A model generated the notes under the pieces. The model was not told the origin of the DNA and made no database searches. It saw only the letters and a program-made list of their open reading frames with translations. 64,000 bases of DNA, from NCBI GenBank assembly GCA_024449915.1, contig JAMZAV010002204.1, positions 1 through 64,000 of the forward strand. The letters run 5' to 3'. This stretch comes from Sweltsa coloradensis. Lineage: Eukaryota; Arthropoda; Insecta; Plecoptera; Chloroperlidae. Both the position numbers and the translations under genes were made by a program. Shown here piece by piece: positions 1-11,130 of the stretch; the stretch's first letter is position 1, and each line of letters starts with the position of its first letter.

Positions 1-1420
1 GGACGAAGCGGCCCCCTGGAATTCTGGCAGTTACAATTGCCAATCATCAGCTACCCTCACTGTACGCCCACCCCCCCCCCCAAGAGTTTTGGACACCCCC
101 TGTAAACTCAGGACTGCAATTTTTGGTATCGTATGAACTGATATACTTTAGTGTTTTGGTCATAATTTTTGTGCTTCGCCGCCTCCTTCGATTTTGCGGC
201 GTGGACACGGAATGATAGTTGATTATAAATTGACGTACGTCGTGGGTCTGGCATGATTTAGGACATTATAGAACAAAAATATGGTTTCATAAACTCTAGG
301 CATTTGAGTCTTAATTTAAGGAACGATGAAGTTGTTTTCTATTGATTTTCAGTTTTCTAGGTTATGGTTATAATTACTCATTTTCTTATGCAAGGTATTG
401 CTAAAATTTAGTCATCACAATTGCAAGGAATTATATTGCACATAACCTCAAGGCAGTTAAGCCCTTAATTAAGGAAATATATGTTGCTTTTGTTTTAATT
501 TTAAGGCTGTAGGTTCTGGATCAATTTCTGTATCCCTGGATATTTCATGTATTATATTTATAATTATCATTACCCTTTAGCATTATATCAAGGTCAATCA
601 GAGGAAAACGTGGTGGGTTGCCCCTCTGCTTTCTCATGACTAAACCCTCCGGCTCATCTTTCTTTGTTTGTATCAGCCGTGAGATTGGTGGGTAATGATT
701 GACTAAACAAGTGGCGCCCTATTTATTTATTTGAATCACATTTATAATTTATGAATTTTGTGAACCCCAATCCACGCCCCACTCTCCCAAACCCCCACCT
801 GCCCTGAGAAACCGGCAATTAGGCGTCGCAGTGCTATGTAAGTTTTACAATAATGTGCCAGCTGTTATAGTTTTATTGGAAAAAGTTCCTTATTCGCTAA
901 GATATCTCTATAAACTACTAGATAGTCCTACAGTCGATTTGACTTGTCACCATTTGGCAACTAACGCCCTTTTTGTATGAACAATTGATATCAGAAGAAA
1001 ACGGTAACGGAGATGTCGAATTAAACTTTAACACTACTCTCACTCTCAGGTAGAAATTATTTCATTTTAGTGTCAGCCAGTCGCAGGAACGTGAAGCTTT
1101 TCGAAATGTTGCTGAATAATAAAGATTTTTCCGACCTAAGAGTAGTGTTAAAGTTCAATGAATGAGCTTTTAAAACAATATTTAACTTTCCTATTATAAA
1201 ATATCTTATCAATATTCACTTTGAGTTGTGATTTCCCAAGACCTTCTATTTGCTTTCTTCGTATTCGTTATTTATAAATACCAAATGATTGTGAGGATCA
1301 TATTTATTTTATTTTAAAATTTTTGTATTTAACGTTTATCCTTTTCAGTTATTAACAAACTGATATACAGTGGAGGATACAATATCTTAGGTTCAACGTC
1401 CCAGCACTAATGTATTTTAC
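1..1420. other. AT-rich sequence without recognised features
   Basis: No open frame, tRNA-like structure or repeat shared with the rest of the window was recognised. There is a poly-C run near position 70 and otherwise AT-rich sequence with many short stops in all frames. It is probably intergenic or intronic. Confidence 0.5.
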
Positions 1421-1734
1421 TTAAGTTCCAGGATATAAGCAAATAGGCGTAAATAAGGGTCTGTTCAAAGTCTCCCTGGTTGGACTCCCGTTCGAAATGG
1501 CCGACACGGTTGTAAAAAAGTGGCGCCCGCGTGGGTCATTGACTCCCCCGAAGACTCCCCCGGGCCATTCAATCCTGGTGGGGGACCCAGTTCTACGGGC
1601 AAACATTCTTTTGGATCTCTGGGGGGGGGTTTCAAGATTCGGAACACGCCCTTTACTACTCTATTTTGGGTCAGTGGTGTATTATAAAAAAATAAAAAAA
1701 AATTATTATTAATATATATATTATATATTTAATG
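1421..1734. other. GC-rich block with a start-like ATG, unassigned
   Basis: This stretch is clearly richer in G and C than its surroundings and contains a well-placed ATG at 1497 (context GAAATGGCCG) followed by about 60 open codons. The reading matches no family I recognise, and runs of G and C suggest damaged consensus. It could be a first exon or part of the adjoining retroelement. I cannot decide. Confidence 0.15.
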
Positions 1735-2125
1735 GTAGATTGTACTTACGGGTAAACCGTGTCTCGTTTTTTTGGTTCCCCGACCAACGTTTCGGCACCA
1801 ATTCAGGAGCCATCACAGGGCCCTTCCTTTTTGATCGTCGACCTCGTACTAAAGCGTTGTCCACCCTCAATGCTGTCTGTCCCGCCCCCGGGTTTCTGGG
1901 CCTCCGGCGAAAAAAGGTGCGGGGGCGGCGAGGTCGTTTTGTGTAACGGTTGCATGGGGCAGTACCCACTTTTTAAACATTAGCTTGGTCCCAGAAAATC
2001 TAGTCTGGCTTCTTGTTTTCGCCGGCTCGTGATGTTTCGTGAACGGTCAGTGGGGGAATTTAAATGGTGTTGTTTGTATTTGTTTGTTGGAGCTTTATTC
2101 CTATCAAGTCACTTTTAACTAAAAG
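1735..2125 (-). mobile_element. Penelope-like element 3' end, minus copy 1
   Basis: Read on the minus strand, this segment aligns with 17575-17985 over its whole length, including the coding tail just after the GIY-YIG domain and the hammerhead-like end. Compared with that cleaner copy it has many single-base losses and replacements of isolated bases by the neighbouring base. No frame survives. It is a fragment: the reverse transcriptase part is absent here. Confidence 0.7.
1781..1818 (-). ncRNA. hammerhead-ribozyme-like motif (degraded core)
   Basis: On the minus strand the end of the Penelope-like fragment reads CTGTGATGGC, a loop, then GTGCCGAAACGTTGG. The GCC/GGC stem and GAAAC box match the copy at 17885, but the CTGATGA core has lost a base. 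Hammerhead motifs are known from the ends of Penelope-like elements. This copy would probably be inactive if the bases are correct. Confidence 0.35.
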
Positions 2126-2127
2126 TT

Positions 2128-2174
2128 TTTATGTATTATTTGAGGGCGCCATTAAAATCATCCCTCGATATTTA
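2128..2174 (-). repeat. short repeat matching the gypsy-side sequence at 7093-7137
   Basis: About 45 bp beginning ATGTATTATTTGAGGGCGCC is closely similar to the block at 7093-7137, immediately outside the gypsy primer-binding site. The two sit at the two ends of the gypsy remnant in the same orientation, so they are probably the last bases of its LTRs. The rest of the left LTR is replaced by Penelope-like sequence. Confidence 0.4.
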
Positions 2175-2176
2175 AT

Positions 2177-2375
2177 AAAATTTAAAACTGACTTTATTAG
2201 AAATAGATAAAATTACAATCCTGGGATCTAGGCAGGGAAAATCGCTCCTTCAAGTAAAAGACGGGGACGACAGCAAACTTTTAAAACCCCCCCCCCTCAG
2301 ATCCCACGACCGAGCCCCTACACTGCAGTGTCTAGGGGGGTATTCAAAGTTCATACATAAACCCCCCTACCCTTC
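2177..2375 (-). mobile_element. Penelope-like element 3' untranslated tail
   Basis: The segment aligns with 12355-12530, the 3' tail of the intact-frame Penelope-like copy: shared words include TTTATTAGAAATAGAT and CAGATCCCACGAC. Isolated bases inside C and G runs in the other copy are replaced here by the run base, giving long homopolymers. Confidence 0.6.
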
Positions 2376-2442
2376 GGGGTTTTTTTTTTTTCATATGTTT
2401 TGAATTAAATTTATAAATTTAAAGCGTTTTAAAGATACTGAT

Positions 2443-2658
2443 TTAATCGAAACAAAGTCTTTCGATAGGCAGGTCTAGCACGGGGACGTGAGGAACCCTT
2501 GCTAGGGGAAGACAGGGAGTGGCAAAGGGTTTCATTGCCCTTCCTACTAGGATGGTTTTGAAGGAAATAGGTTGGTTCACTGCCTTTTCATAGTCTTCTG
2601 TCGACCGCGAGTCTCCCCCCCTTTTTTGGTCTAGGTGTCGTTTCCAGGTCCGCCTCAT
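2443..2658 (-). pseudogene. gypsy integrase C-terminal piece
   Basis: The minus-strand reading begins with RRTWKRHLDQ, matching the conserved end of Ty3/gypsy integrases where a GRTWKRHxDQ-like motif follows the core. The remainder does not look conserved. It lies downstream of the integrase core piece, in the expected order. Confidence 0.5.
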
Positions 2659-3012
2659 CTAGTTGCGTTTCGAATGTTCGTGGGCCCCGCGTTGGTGAAA
2701 ATTGTGGCATCCACTTGTTTCCATCGCATAGTTCGCAACGAATCTGCTGCACCTTCTTCAAAAGTTCGCTCAGGTAGCTCTGGCGTTCCCATTCTTCCTC
2801 CTGACATTGGCGATCTTCTTGCTAAAAGCCCCTGGTTTCAAAAAGACCCAAAGGGCTGTCCGGGATACGCCGACCCATTAGAATTCGGGCAGGACTTTGT
2901 TGGTCACCGAGCTCGGAGTGTATTTTTGAGCTCGGAGTTTATTTTGATGTAGCAAAATCTTGAGACCAGACTTGAATTTTCCCCTTTTGTTCATCTTCTT
3001 GAGGGTTTCCCT

Positions 3013-3429
3013 TCACCGGCTGAACAGTTCTTTCAGCTTTTCATTTGATGCGGATGAAGGTGGTACGGCAACATGCGAAATACCATTATTTCTTAGAAAT
3101 TTTTTCATTTCAGCCGAAAAAAAACGCCGTTCCATTATCGGAAACCAATTTTTTGGGGTACCCGTGCTTGCGAAGATTTTGTAGAGATTTTTACTGCTAA
3201 TGATGTTAAGTTTATCATTATACCCTTCTATCCACTGGAGTAGGCGTCTACCAAAATGAGAAAGTGTCCCCATGAATGGACCCATGAAATCGCGGGGTAG
3301 TCTCGACCAAGGATTTGTCGGGCCTTTTCCAAGGACTTTGAGGTGTTGGGCTGGTTCATGTCGTTGTATTTGACAATTGTGTGCTCTCTTGACATAGTTT
3401 TTAAGTCGTTGTCGATTCCCGGCCACCAT
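3013..3429 (-). pseudogene. gypsy integrase zinc-binding/core piece
   Basis: The 138-residue reading contains a YVKRAHNCQIQRHEPAQ segment, typical of the end of the HHCC zinc-binding region, then PWSRL, DFMGPF and WIE, the usual surroundings of the first catalytic Asp of the DDE core. It continues to a NGISH...PP segment that precedes the catalytic Glu region. Several expected residues are missing or altered, and no single frame covers the domain. Integrase inserts the element's cDNA into host DNA; this copy cannot be functional as read. Confidence 0.7.
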
Positions 3430-4186
3430 ACTTTATATGCGCGAGAAAGTGTTTTTCATGACCACAATCCCGGGATAGCACTTTAAACAATTTTAAACCC
3501 GTTTCACGTAGTTTTCGGGTTAAATAACGACTCTCTTTTCCCCACAGCAAACACCCAAGATGAATGGGAATAATTCTTGACGTGGGGCCTGAAGTATGTT
3601 TGTAAAATTGTCCTTGTTAGGTCATGCTCTTTTGTAAGTACGCATTAAAGACCTTGCTAATCACCCCCGGATCTTTGTTTGGATACTTCTCTATCTCGAC
3701 CGCTGTGATCGTGGTTTGTCAATGCTTCCAAAAACAGTACTTCAATTGGTGCTGGAGTTTGGTATCCGGGTGTTGTACCGGATAACCGGCTTAGTCCGTC
3801 GGCTTTTTACCTTTTTTGTTTACCCGGGCGATAAAAAAGTTGGGTTATTTCATAAGCGGACAGTAGAATGCTCCCCCCGTAGCTTCTTGGGAAATTATTG
3901 TGGAATTGGGGATTTCCCGGGGTTTGAACCAATCCCAAAGTGGTTGTGATCTGTTACAATCCTGAATTTGCGACCATACAATATTGAGATAGTGTTTTAC
4001 CCATAGATTATGCTTAACGCCTCTCGATCTGTTTGAGAATAGTACGCTCGTACTTGTCAGTGTTCTTGAACGAAAATGCTTGGTTTTCCTTGATCTTATT
4101 GTGACATGAGACAAGACTGCTCGATTCCCCCCGGGAATGCTCACTTTTTAGCTCGATTTGGCTTGTCTTCAATAATGAGTTATACA
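3430..4186 (-). pseudogene. gypsy RNase H/connection region, unreadable
   Basis: By position, between the RT and integrase pieces, this should hold the RNase H and connection part of pol. I can read only short uncertain matches in alternating frames. No long frame remains. Confidence 0.35.
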
Positions 4187-4816
4187 TCAGCTGATTGTTA
4201 ATCTCTTTTTGCTTTCCAGAGGAAGCTTTTCCTTTGCTTTTTCCCTCACCTTCTCAAGAGCTGCATCGTCTAGCAGTCTGTAAAAGTGGTTCCAAAAAGA
4301 CTGTTTCGGTTCTTCACGAAACTTGTTGTAGAAATTTGTATACCCGAGGAACGCTCGAAGTTCTGACTTGTTAGGGGTTTGGTGCTTGTACGATAGCATT
4401 CACCTTGCTTGTGTTGGCCTAACTTCATGCTGTCAATAAAAAACCCAAAGAATTTGTACTTGTTCGAGGCAAATTTTGCATTTTGATCTTGCAAGCGCGG
4501 GCCCCTTAGATTTTCCCCCCCAATCCGCTCCAGGACCTTCCCTCAACCGCTTGTCGTTTTCTTCTTGCGTTTCCCCGATACCAGATATCTCGAGAAAACC
4601 GCCACACCTGGTAGGGCTGCTAACAATTTTTCCATGTTCGCGTTGAAAAATCGAAAGGTGCGCTCGATACCCGTACGGTAATCTCTTCATTTTAAATAAC
4701 CCCTTTAAGTGTTGATTGTCAGTACAAGCCTGTTTTGTCTCGTTTACAGACTTTTGGTTGTTTATGCTTGGGGCAGGTCCAGCTTGAGAACTTCGTGTTC
4801 CGTTGCACTTTTCCAC
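4187..4816 (-). pseudogene. gypsy reverse transcriptase pieces
   Basis: The minus strand shows HLKGLFKMKRLPYG, the hallmark of the Ty3/gypsy RT palm (usually THxGLFxxxRLPFG), followed by FQRE. A later frame has SKCKI and a FGFFIDS-like segment (normally LGxxID), and the next frame carries LRAFLGYTNFYNKF, the RT/RNase H boundary motif (usually LRSFLGLxNYYRRF). The order is right but three frames are used. The catalytic Y(V/L)DD box is not readable between the pieces. Confidence 0.7.
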
Positions 4817-6602
4817 CCAAACGCCTATAATCGTAGCCAGGTTATTTTTTTTTTGCTTCGTTTTGTGGGCAATGGATATTTAATGTCCAATGTTTACTGC
4901 GCGGATTTTTACTGGCTTCTTGCCCGTTACATAACAAATCCTTAACCGTTTTGTCTTTTTTCAAAACGTATCACAATGGTGAAGCCCATTCGGTTGATCA
5001 CTGGTTGGTAACCCCGATTTCCCCCACCGTTGGGTCCCTTATTACCCTTTGTTTGCAGGGGAAGGTACGGCTTTAGCCCGAAAAGGAATTTAGGCGTAGT
5101 ATTTCCTCCCCTTTGTACAGCGAATTCAGGGAATTAGGAGCTTTTTCTCGTTGAACCAGCTAAATTTTTCCCTTCCCATTAGGTCAAGCCTCATGTGTGT
5201 CAACTTTGTTTATTGCCACTATGGATTTTCCCGGGCATTAACCAGTGCGGCCATGATACTGCTTCCGACCTTTACAACCAGTGGTTAATGACTTTTTCAA
5301 AATTATTCACTTACATCTATTTGGTGTCACCAACAACCCACAGCATTTCTGTGACTATGGTTTTAGTCCTACCCCGTTGTAATGCTTTGGGTGGATTATG
5401 CTGTGACAATAACTGGGTTAAATTTTGCTTATTATTTAACAGGCAGATCCGAGTCTACTTCTTTGTATGCAAGGGCACCATTTAATTTTGTGGGTACTTG
5501 TCATGTATGTTACCTTAAAACTTGGCCAACCTGGTTGTTTTTGTTTGTACAGTTTGTTCTGACTGTTTGGGCAGTGAATTGTTTTGACCCCTTCCCTGCG
5601 TTTGTTGGAATCTTGCCAACTTTGTTTTTGTTTTGGTTTGACTTTTGGTCTTGATCTGTTTTTTACAAACCGCTCAAGGTTTCCTACCCTTTTGTCAAAA
5701 TGAAGTTTCTTAAAAACTTGTGTTGCCTTGTATGTTTATATGACTCGCAAACCGTTAGCAGTTCATTCTGCGGTCCTTTTGTATGGACATCCTCCCCTTC
5801 TTGTATGTAGGGTTTTTTGGATTCCTCTAACTCCATTTTTGGGCTGGAGCTTTTCATTTGCGTCATGTGTTGTCTGCTGCCTCCCTGCTACAGTCTATTT
5901 GTAGGCTTTTTCAATTTAGATTCTCTTCCAATGCTTGTTGTAAGGTTGGGGTTGCAAGCACAACTAACTGACCGTAGTTTTTAGTTTCAAAAAGCTGCTG
6001 TAAAGTAAAAGTGCTGCGTAAACAATGCATAGGGGAGCGTAGCAACAGACGCAAGCACATGCGAATGTTAAAATGAAACTACTGCTTGAACACCAATTCT
6101 CAGTATAGCTGCTACCAAGGGCGGACGGAGCGCAAAGAGATGGTTGTATTTTAATATTTTTTAAAAATGCATTCCTGCGTTGACCAATAGGAATCCAAAG
6201 AAACAAAACTTACGATCAACACAAAACGCCTCAATTTTCCCCAGTCAAATCAATTCAACACAAATTTGTGTTTTTTGTCAGTGTTAAGGAAATTATTAAT
6301 CATGGACAACTACAGAAGACGACTGAAATTTAAATCGAGTATGATTGATTCGACGCCCTAGCGACGAGCTGCTAATTACGTATTTAGGCAATTTCCGCAT
6401 CTCTATGACAATAGGCTACTGCAAAATTAGGTTTCAAAGACGAAAGTCAAACGCAAAGTTGATAAATGAGTCATCTGATAACAAAGCTTCTAAAACTGTG
6501 AAACAGCCTTGTAGTTTTTTTACGGCCACGTTTCCTTTGACTATTGTGCGCGCCTACATTCCCCTTGTGTTGCGCTTATGTTGCGCTTGCGTTGTGCTGC
6601 GC
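4817..6602 (-). pseudogene. gypsy protease/RT N-terminal interval, degraded
   Basis: The interval between gag and the RT hallmark should encode nucleocapsid, protease and the RT fingers. I see no confident CCHC knuckle or DTG/DSG protease box. Some frames on either strand reach about 100 codons but have no recognisable motif. Confidence 0.3.
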
Positions 6603-6986
6603 TTATGCTATGCCAATTGTGCGCCGCACTTTACAGTTTTCTGTTAGTTTTCTGAGTTCTGACACATACTGCGCGATTGTTTCCCCTCTCTTCCGGGTTC
6701 TGCGATGGAAGTTAAATCTCATCACTATTTCGGAGGGTTTTGGGTGAAGATGGTTCTTTATTGCCGTCGATAATAGTGCCAATGTCAATTCGTTAGGCCT
6801 TCTAGGCGCCACAACCGACCTGATAAGTGTATAGGCGCGTTGTCCTACAACACTCAGAAGCACTGCCAGCTTCCTGGACTCTTCTTCAATGTTGTAGGCA
6901 ATGTAGTAGAATTCCACCCTCTCCATATATTCCTCCCAGTTGTCGATTTCTGGGTTAAATTCGTCGATTTTCCCGACGGACGCCAT
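6603..6986 (-). pseudogene. gypsy gag-like N-terminal frame
   Basis: A 127-residue frame starts at an ATG in good context (GCATGGCG) about 100 bp inside the presumed LTR end. It has the invertebrate Mag-type gag pattern: an acidic start, W..Y.ERVEFYY, AVLLSVVG..AY.L+RS, a P..PNEL stretch, then F..R.R..GE....V.ELRKL. After LTENCK the frame fails, where related gags continue to a matrix/nucleocapsid part. Gag would form the particle core. It is truncated here by a frame break. Confidence 0.65.
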
Positions 6987-7076
6987 GCTTGGCGCGTTTT
7001 TGCCTAGCCTAGGCCTACTGTTTACGTTGGCCTAGGGCCTTCAGATTTCCGAGATGGTACTTACTTTGCATTTCCC

Positions 7077-7091
7077 GTTCGTCGCCAGTGT
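7077..7091 (-). other. putative gypsy primer-binding site
   Basis: The minus strand reads TGGCGACGAACGGGA just upstream of gag, the kind of TGGCGAC-starting primer-binding site seen in several Ty3/gypsy elements. The sequence before it ends in ACAC, consistent with an LTR ending in CA plus one base. Confidence 0.4.
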
Positions 7092-7133
7092 TATGTATAT
7101 ATTATGAGGGCGCTATTTGAATCATCACTCGAT

Positions 7134-7167
7134 ATTTAGATAGATAGATAGATAGATAGATAGATAT
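7134..7167. repeat. (TAGA)n microsatellite
   Basis: About seven TAGA units run on the plus strand. On the minus strand this is an (ATCT)n run following AT-rich 3'-UTR-like sequence, which could be the 3' tail of a non-LTR element. Confidence 0.8.
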
Positions 7168-7376
7168 TTTTATTCACTTAGACTAGTACAGTGTACAAGT
7201 ATAACTCTTTGCAGAGAAAGTGAATAGTCTATAATTAATAATAAAAAAAATGATAGTAATTATAATGATATACACAGTGTTAGAAGAAAGAATAGTTGGA
7301 TATAAAGCATAATTGATAATTGATATGGATATTGATATTGATATGTATGATGATTGATAATATTGATTTATATATA
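7168..7376. repeat. repeat flanking the copia element, left copy
   Basis: Words such as ATGATATACACAGTGTT and GTTGGATATAAAGCA recur in the same order beyond the right LTR (12160-12280). The copia element therefore sits beside two copies of an older AT-rich repeat of unknown type. Confidence 0.35.
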
Positions 7377-7377
7377 T

Positions 7378-7583
7378 TAAATATTAGAATTGTTCCTTGG
7401 ATCGTGATTAATTGTAGGATATGACACGAATGACGACCACAGTTGAGTAGAGAAAATAACCGGAAGTGAGCTATATTAAATTATACGGAAATCACGTGGT
7501 ACAGAGCAGTGCGGGAAAAAATTCAAATACTTAAAATTATACTGAACTCTAGAAATCTGAATAGATGAATATCAAATCTTAAC
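7378..7583 (-). repeat. copia 3' LTR
   Basis: On the minus strand it starts TGTTAAGATTTG and ends near ATATTTAA. It is nearly identical to 11929-12134; the two differences I see are AGA versus AGG near one end and CTATATT versus CTTTATT in the middle. The LTR would carry promoter and polyadenylation signals. Confidence 0.9.
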
Positions 7584-7600
7584 ACACCCCCTTGATATGC
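7584..7600 (-). other. copia polypurine tract
   Basis: On the minus strand AAGGGGGTG lies directly before the TGTTAAG start of the 3' LTR, the position where plus-strand DNA synthesis is primed in LTR elements. Confidence 0.6.
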
Positions 7601-7602
7601 AA

Positions 7603-8061
7603 CTATTCGACTTTCATTAATGAGGTGAACTGCAAGAACTTAGGTCCTGCCAAAGGCTTTGTAAGGATATCTGCTATCATTAGCTCTGATCGCAGATGTT
7701 TCACACTGATAAACTTCTTATGAACTAGATCTCTAATAACATGACAAGAAAAAGTCAATTTGCTTAGTTCTAGCTTGAAATGCATCATTTTTGCTAGAAA
7801 TATAGCAGATTGATTGTCCACAATTTTTTTTGTACACAAAAAATCCTTAATTGATAAAAGCTGCATCATTAGTTGTCTTAGGTAAACTGCCTCAGTCGAA
7901 GCTTGGGATAGTGAAACAGATTCCGCCTCGGCCGATGAGTGAGCAACAAATGACTGCTTCTTGACCGCCATGAAATGGGTCCACCCCCTAATAGAAACAA
8001 GTACCCTGAATATGACTTTCTGTCCACTTTGTCCCTTGCCCAATCGCATCACAGTAACCAA
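7603..8061 (-). pseudogene. copia RNase H domain
   Basis: The 152-residue minus-strand frame carries KKQSFVAHSSAEAESVSLSQ, the Ty1/copia RNase H core (usually KQxxVALSSxEAEY), then DNQSAIFLAK, HVIRDLV and ADILTKPL, the standard order to the end of pol. The acidic residues E and D of the active site are visible. The domain is almost complete and ends just before the polypurine tract. Confidence 0.85.
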
Positions 8062-9190
8062 TCAATGAATTTACAACTTATCATTTGGTTTTAAAAAATT
8101 AATGCCTTTGGTTTTTTTAACCTTTCAAAATAACGCAACACTCTAACAGCACAGTCCCAGTGCTCTTGTCCCATAACAATTATTGAACTGACTTAAATAG
8201 TTTACTGCCTGAGTAATGTCGGTCTGGTCCAATACTTAGATACATTAATGAACCAATCAAATTTTGTAAGGTACATCAGGTTTATCACCCTCATTTCTCG
8301 AAGGTCTACACCACTCTCCATAGGAGTCTTGAATGTACACAGGTTCTCTACTTGAAACCTGGATACAAGTTTGTTTACATAGTGTTCCTGACTTAACTTA
8401 ATTTTTCCAGTATTTCTGTCTCGTTTGAAAATTTACACCTAAAAAAAAAATTAAGCTCACCAAGATCTCTGCATTCAAAATTATCTGTTAACCTCCTTTT
8501 CAAATTCTCTTTTTCATCTTTATCATTTGACATTACAAAAATATCATCAACATGAATACAGACAATATTGTACAAGCCATTCTCTTTATTTTTAAGTAAA
8601 CACTGGATCACTTTTAGTCCTGGTGTAACCCGACTCAACAAGGAAATTATGAATTTTTATATTCCAGGCCCTTGAGGCCTGTTTAAGCCCATAGATTGCC
8701 CTAGAAAGTTTACATCCTTATTTCCTTCCTGAAAACCCCTCAGGCTGTTCCATAAAAACTTCCTCCTCCAGTTCCCCATGGAGAAAAGCTGTACAGATGT
8801 CATGTGTGACATGTTTAGATTTAAACAATTTGCAAGAGATAACAATACTCGTAAACTTTCTGCTCTCACCACTGGAGGAAAAGTTTCATAGTAATCATAC
8901 CCATATTTCGGGAAAAAAACCCTTTTTCAACAAGTCGTGCCTTATATCTATCTACACTTCCATCTGCCCCTCTTTTTACCTTAAACACCCATTTACTTTT
9001 CACAACATTTTTGTTGGCGGGCCTATCCACTAGTGTCCAAACATTATTTTCATTAATGATGAAATTTCTGCATTCATTGCTTCCTCCCAAAGAATTTTCT
9101 TTGTACTTGCCCAGAGCTAGATCTCTAGTCTCTGGCTCATCATCTAAACGTTTTGCTGCTAGAAAACTAGTGACAAATTCATCACCCAAA
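8062..9190 (-). pseudogene. copia reverse transcriptase (RVT_2), frame-broken
   Basis: The N-terminal piece (8866-9189) has VWTLVDRPANKNVVKSKWVFKVK and YKARLV, the conserved start of copia RT. A later piece (8393-8641) has CIHVDDIFVMS, the catalytic DD box, followed by F..RDLGELNFFF, normally FLG. The FLG change coincides with an A9 run. Pieces between are in other frames. RT copies the element RNA into cDNA. Confidence 0.8.
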
Positions 9191-10300
9191 TTTCCCTTTT
9201 TCTTTGGATTAACCCTTAAATTTAATCTTCCTTTTTTTCATCACCCCCTGACTTCCTACCTTCTGAACTGTAGTTCCGCATCACTTTCACTACTTACTTC
9301 ATCATCTGATCTATTTTCGTTGTCAGTTGACGTATGCGTCTCAGTTGTCTACTACTACTTTCCGAGTTAACCACGTTGCCTTGGGCCCGCACTTTTATCT
9401 CTATCTCTGGGCCACTTTGTGTAGATCACGTTTTCATTCGTGTTTGTTACCACATTCAGAGAAGGAAAACATTTCTCATTAAAGATAACGCTTCTTTCTA
9501 CTTTCATACTAGCTTTTGGACTCTTTGGGGCAATCAAAATATATCCTTCTTTTCCTCATCATAGCCTACAAAAACATACTTCTCACTCCTATCTTTAAGT
9601 TTTTTACTTTCTTCTTTTCTTACATGAAAATATGCTAAACATCCAAAAATTTTCAAGTGTTCTACATTCGGCTTAGTGCCAGTCCATGCCTCATACGGTA
9701 CCATACTTTTACTGCTACGTTGGGGGTAGATTTTTTAGATACACAGCTGTTTTTAGTGCTTCTCCCCAGAATTTGTTTCCCAAGACCAGATTCTTTTAAC
9801 ATGCCCTAGTTTTTCTAAGAGTGTCCCGTTTGTCCTTTCTGCCACTCCATTTTGCTCTGGACTATACGCAACAGACAGTTTTTCGAACAATCCCAGTTTC
9901 TTTCAGATATTCGTCAAAATCTTTGAGCAATATTCTTTACCATTATCTGAGCGGACTATTTTTATAGATTTCCCCAAGTGAATTTTCTACCATTGTTTTT
10001 TTATTTTTTAAACTTATCTAAGACTTCATTTTTTTGATTTTAAAAGAGCAATTACAGTGAAACTAGTCTTATCATCAGTGAAAGTAGCAAAGTACCTGTA
10101 GCCTTCCCATGACAGACCTCTGTGATTTCACAGACATCTGTGTGAATTAAGTCTAATATCTCTGTGGCTCTTGTTTGCACCTTTCTTTGGAAAAGGAGCT
10201 CTAGTGTGCTTTGCCCGACACAAACATCACACACATCAAAAGTTCCCCCGGCTATTGGGACTTAACCCACTTACTAGACCACCCTGAAACTTTTTTAGGT
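9191..10300 (-). pseudogene. copia integrase, frame-broken
   Basis: Three readable pieces lie in the correct order. At 10052-10260 a CDVC zinc-knuckle end is followed by RATEILDLIHTDVC, where the first catalytic Asp sits. At about 9800-9885 the minus strand reads YSPEQNGVAERTN, with the catalytic Glu in the classic copia context. At about 9540-9700 an EAWTG-KP stretch and FGCLAY belong to the C-terminal part. Frames change between them. Confidence 0.8.
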
Positions 10301-10900
10301 TACCCTTACCTATGTGAGCAAATCTTTCATGCCACAACTTATAGTTAGAGCTTGTAGCCTTCATAGCTTTGGCAGGTTCTACTTCCATTGACACCTTATA
10401 AGTGTTATTGGATTGCTTACCTTCAAGCAGGGTTTTTCCTCTACTTGAATGTCTTCTGGTCTATACACTCCACATTTGTCACTGTCAAAGAGAGTAATAT
10501 ATCCTGTACTAAAATATCCTTCCCACAGATAGCAAGTTTGCTGTCCCCTTTGGAACATAGGTGGCCCTAACACCTGTCAGGGGGCCCTTCTGTCCCCCCA
10601 ACCTCAATGTTGCCTTCACCTTCTGTTGCAGTGTTTGCTCACTAGCACATTCAATAGTATTAGATTCTGTCATCTTATAGTCTAACCATTAATCTTTTCT
10701 GTAAGTCATGTGATTACATGAACCTGAATCTATATACCAATCTATACTAGGCTTACTTTCATCAGAATAACTCGAGCACATAGCAGCTAATTTGAGTACC
10801 CTTGTGATGGGCCCGAGTTGCCTGACTTACCGCTATTGCCAACATTAGGCCTACCATTATTGCTGTTACTATTACCAGCATTACATTATTGCTGTTGCTA
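10301..10900 (-). pseudogene. copia protease/pre-integrase interval
   Basis: By position this should hold protease and the pre-integrase linker. The minus strand gives short matching phrases such as WYIDSGSCNH-like text near 10720, where an aspartic protease D-S-G would be expected, but frames are interrupted. Confidence in individual motifs is low. Confidence 0.45.
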
Positions 10901-10924
10901 TTACCAGCATTATTATTGGTATTT

Positions 10925-11130
10925 TTCAGTCTTTCTGTGCCAGCAGTCGTTGGGCTTGTGTCCATGCTTTTTGCAAAATTTTAAAAAGGTCTGTTGTTTT
11001 CGACGGTTTTCCATCTTGGGTTCCTGTTGTTTGCTTGTTGCCATCTCGTGGTCGCTGTTGCTGCTGCCCTCTAGACGACGAACCGTTGGAAGTTCTTGGG
11101 GAAATTCGGACCACTACCGCTGCTCGCCCG
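10925..11130 (-). pseudogene. copia gag zinc knuckle region
   Basis: The minus strand encodes a Gln/Arg-rich stretch followed, across frame changes, by a F-CKKHGH-PNDC-like CCHC knuckle at about 10925-10990. The first cysteines are obscured by T/A runs. The knuckle would bind element RNA in the particle. Confidence 0.45.

Larger units (their letters stand above)
2440..7095 (-). mobile_element. Ty3/gypsy LTR retrotransposon remnant
   Basis: On the minus strand a gag-like frame (6603-6986) is followed by reverse-transcriptase-like (about 4187-4816) and integrase-like (about 2443-3430) pieces. This is the Ty3/gypsy gag-RT-integrase order, and the gag resembles the Mag-like lineage. Frames are broken many times and the reading must switch frame every 100-300 bp. 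A primer-binding-site-like sequence lies at about 7077-7091. Full LTRs were not found. Either the element is old or the base calls are poor; homopolymer runs favour the second for part of the damage. Confidence 0.75.

Noticed and set aside
2443..6986. Cluster of small novel genes suggested by many 60-140 codon frames
   Set aside because: The conserved pieces are ordered Ty3/gypsy gag, RT and integrase fragments; the remaining frames are shadows.
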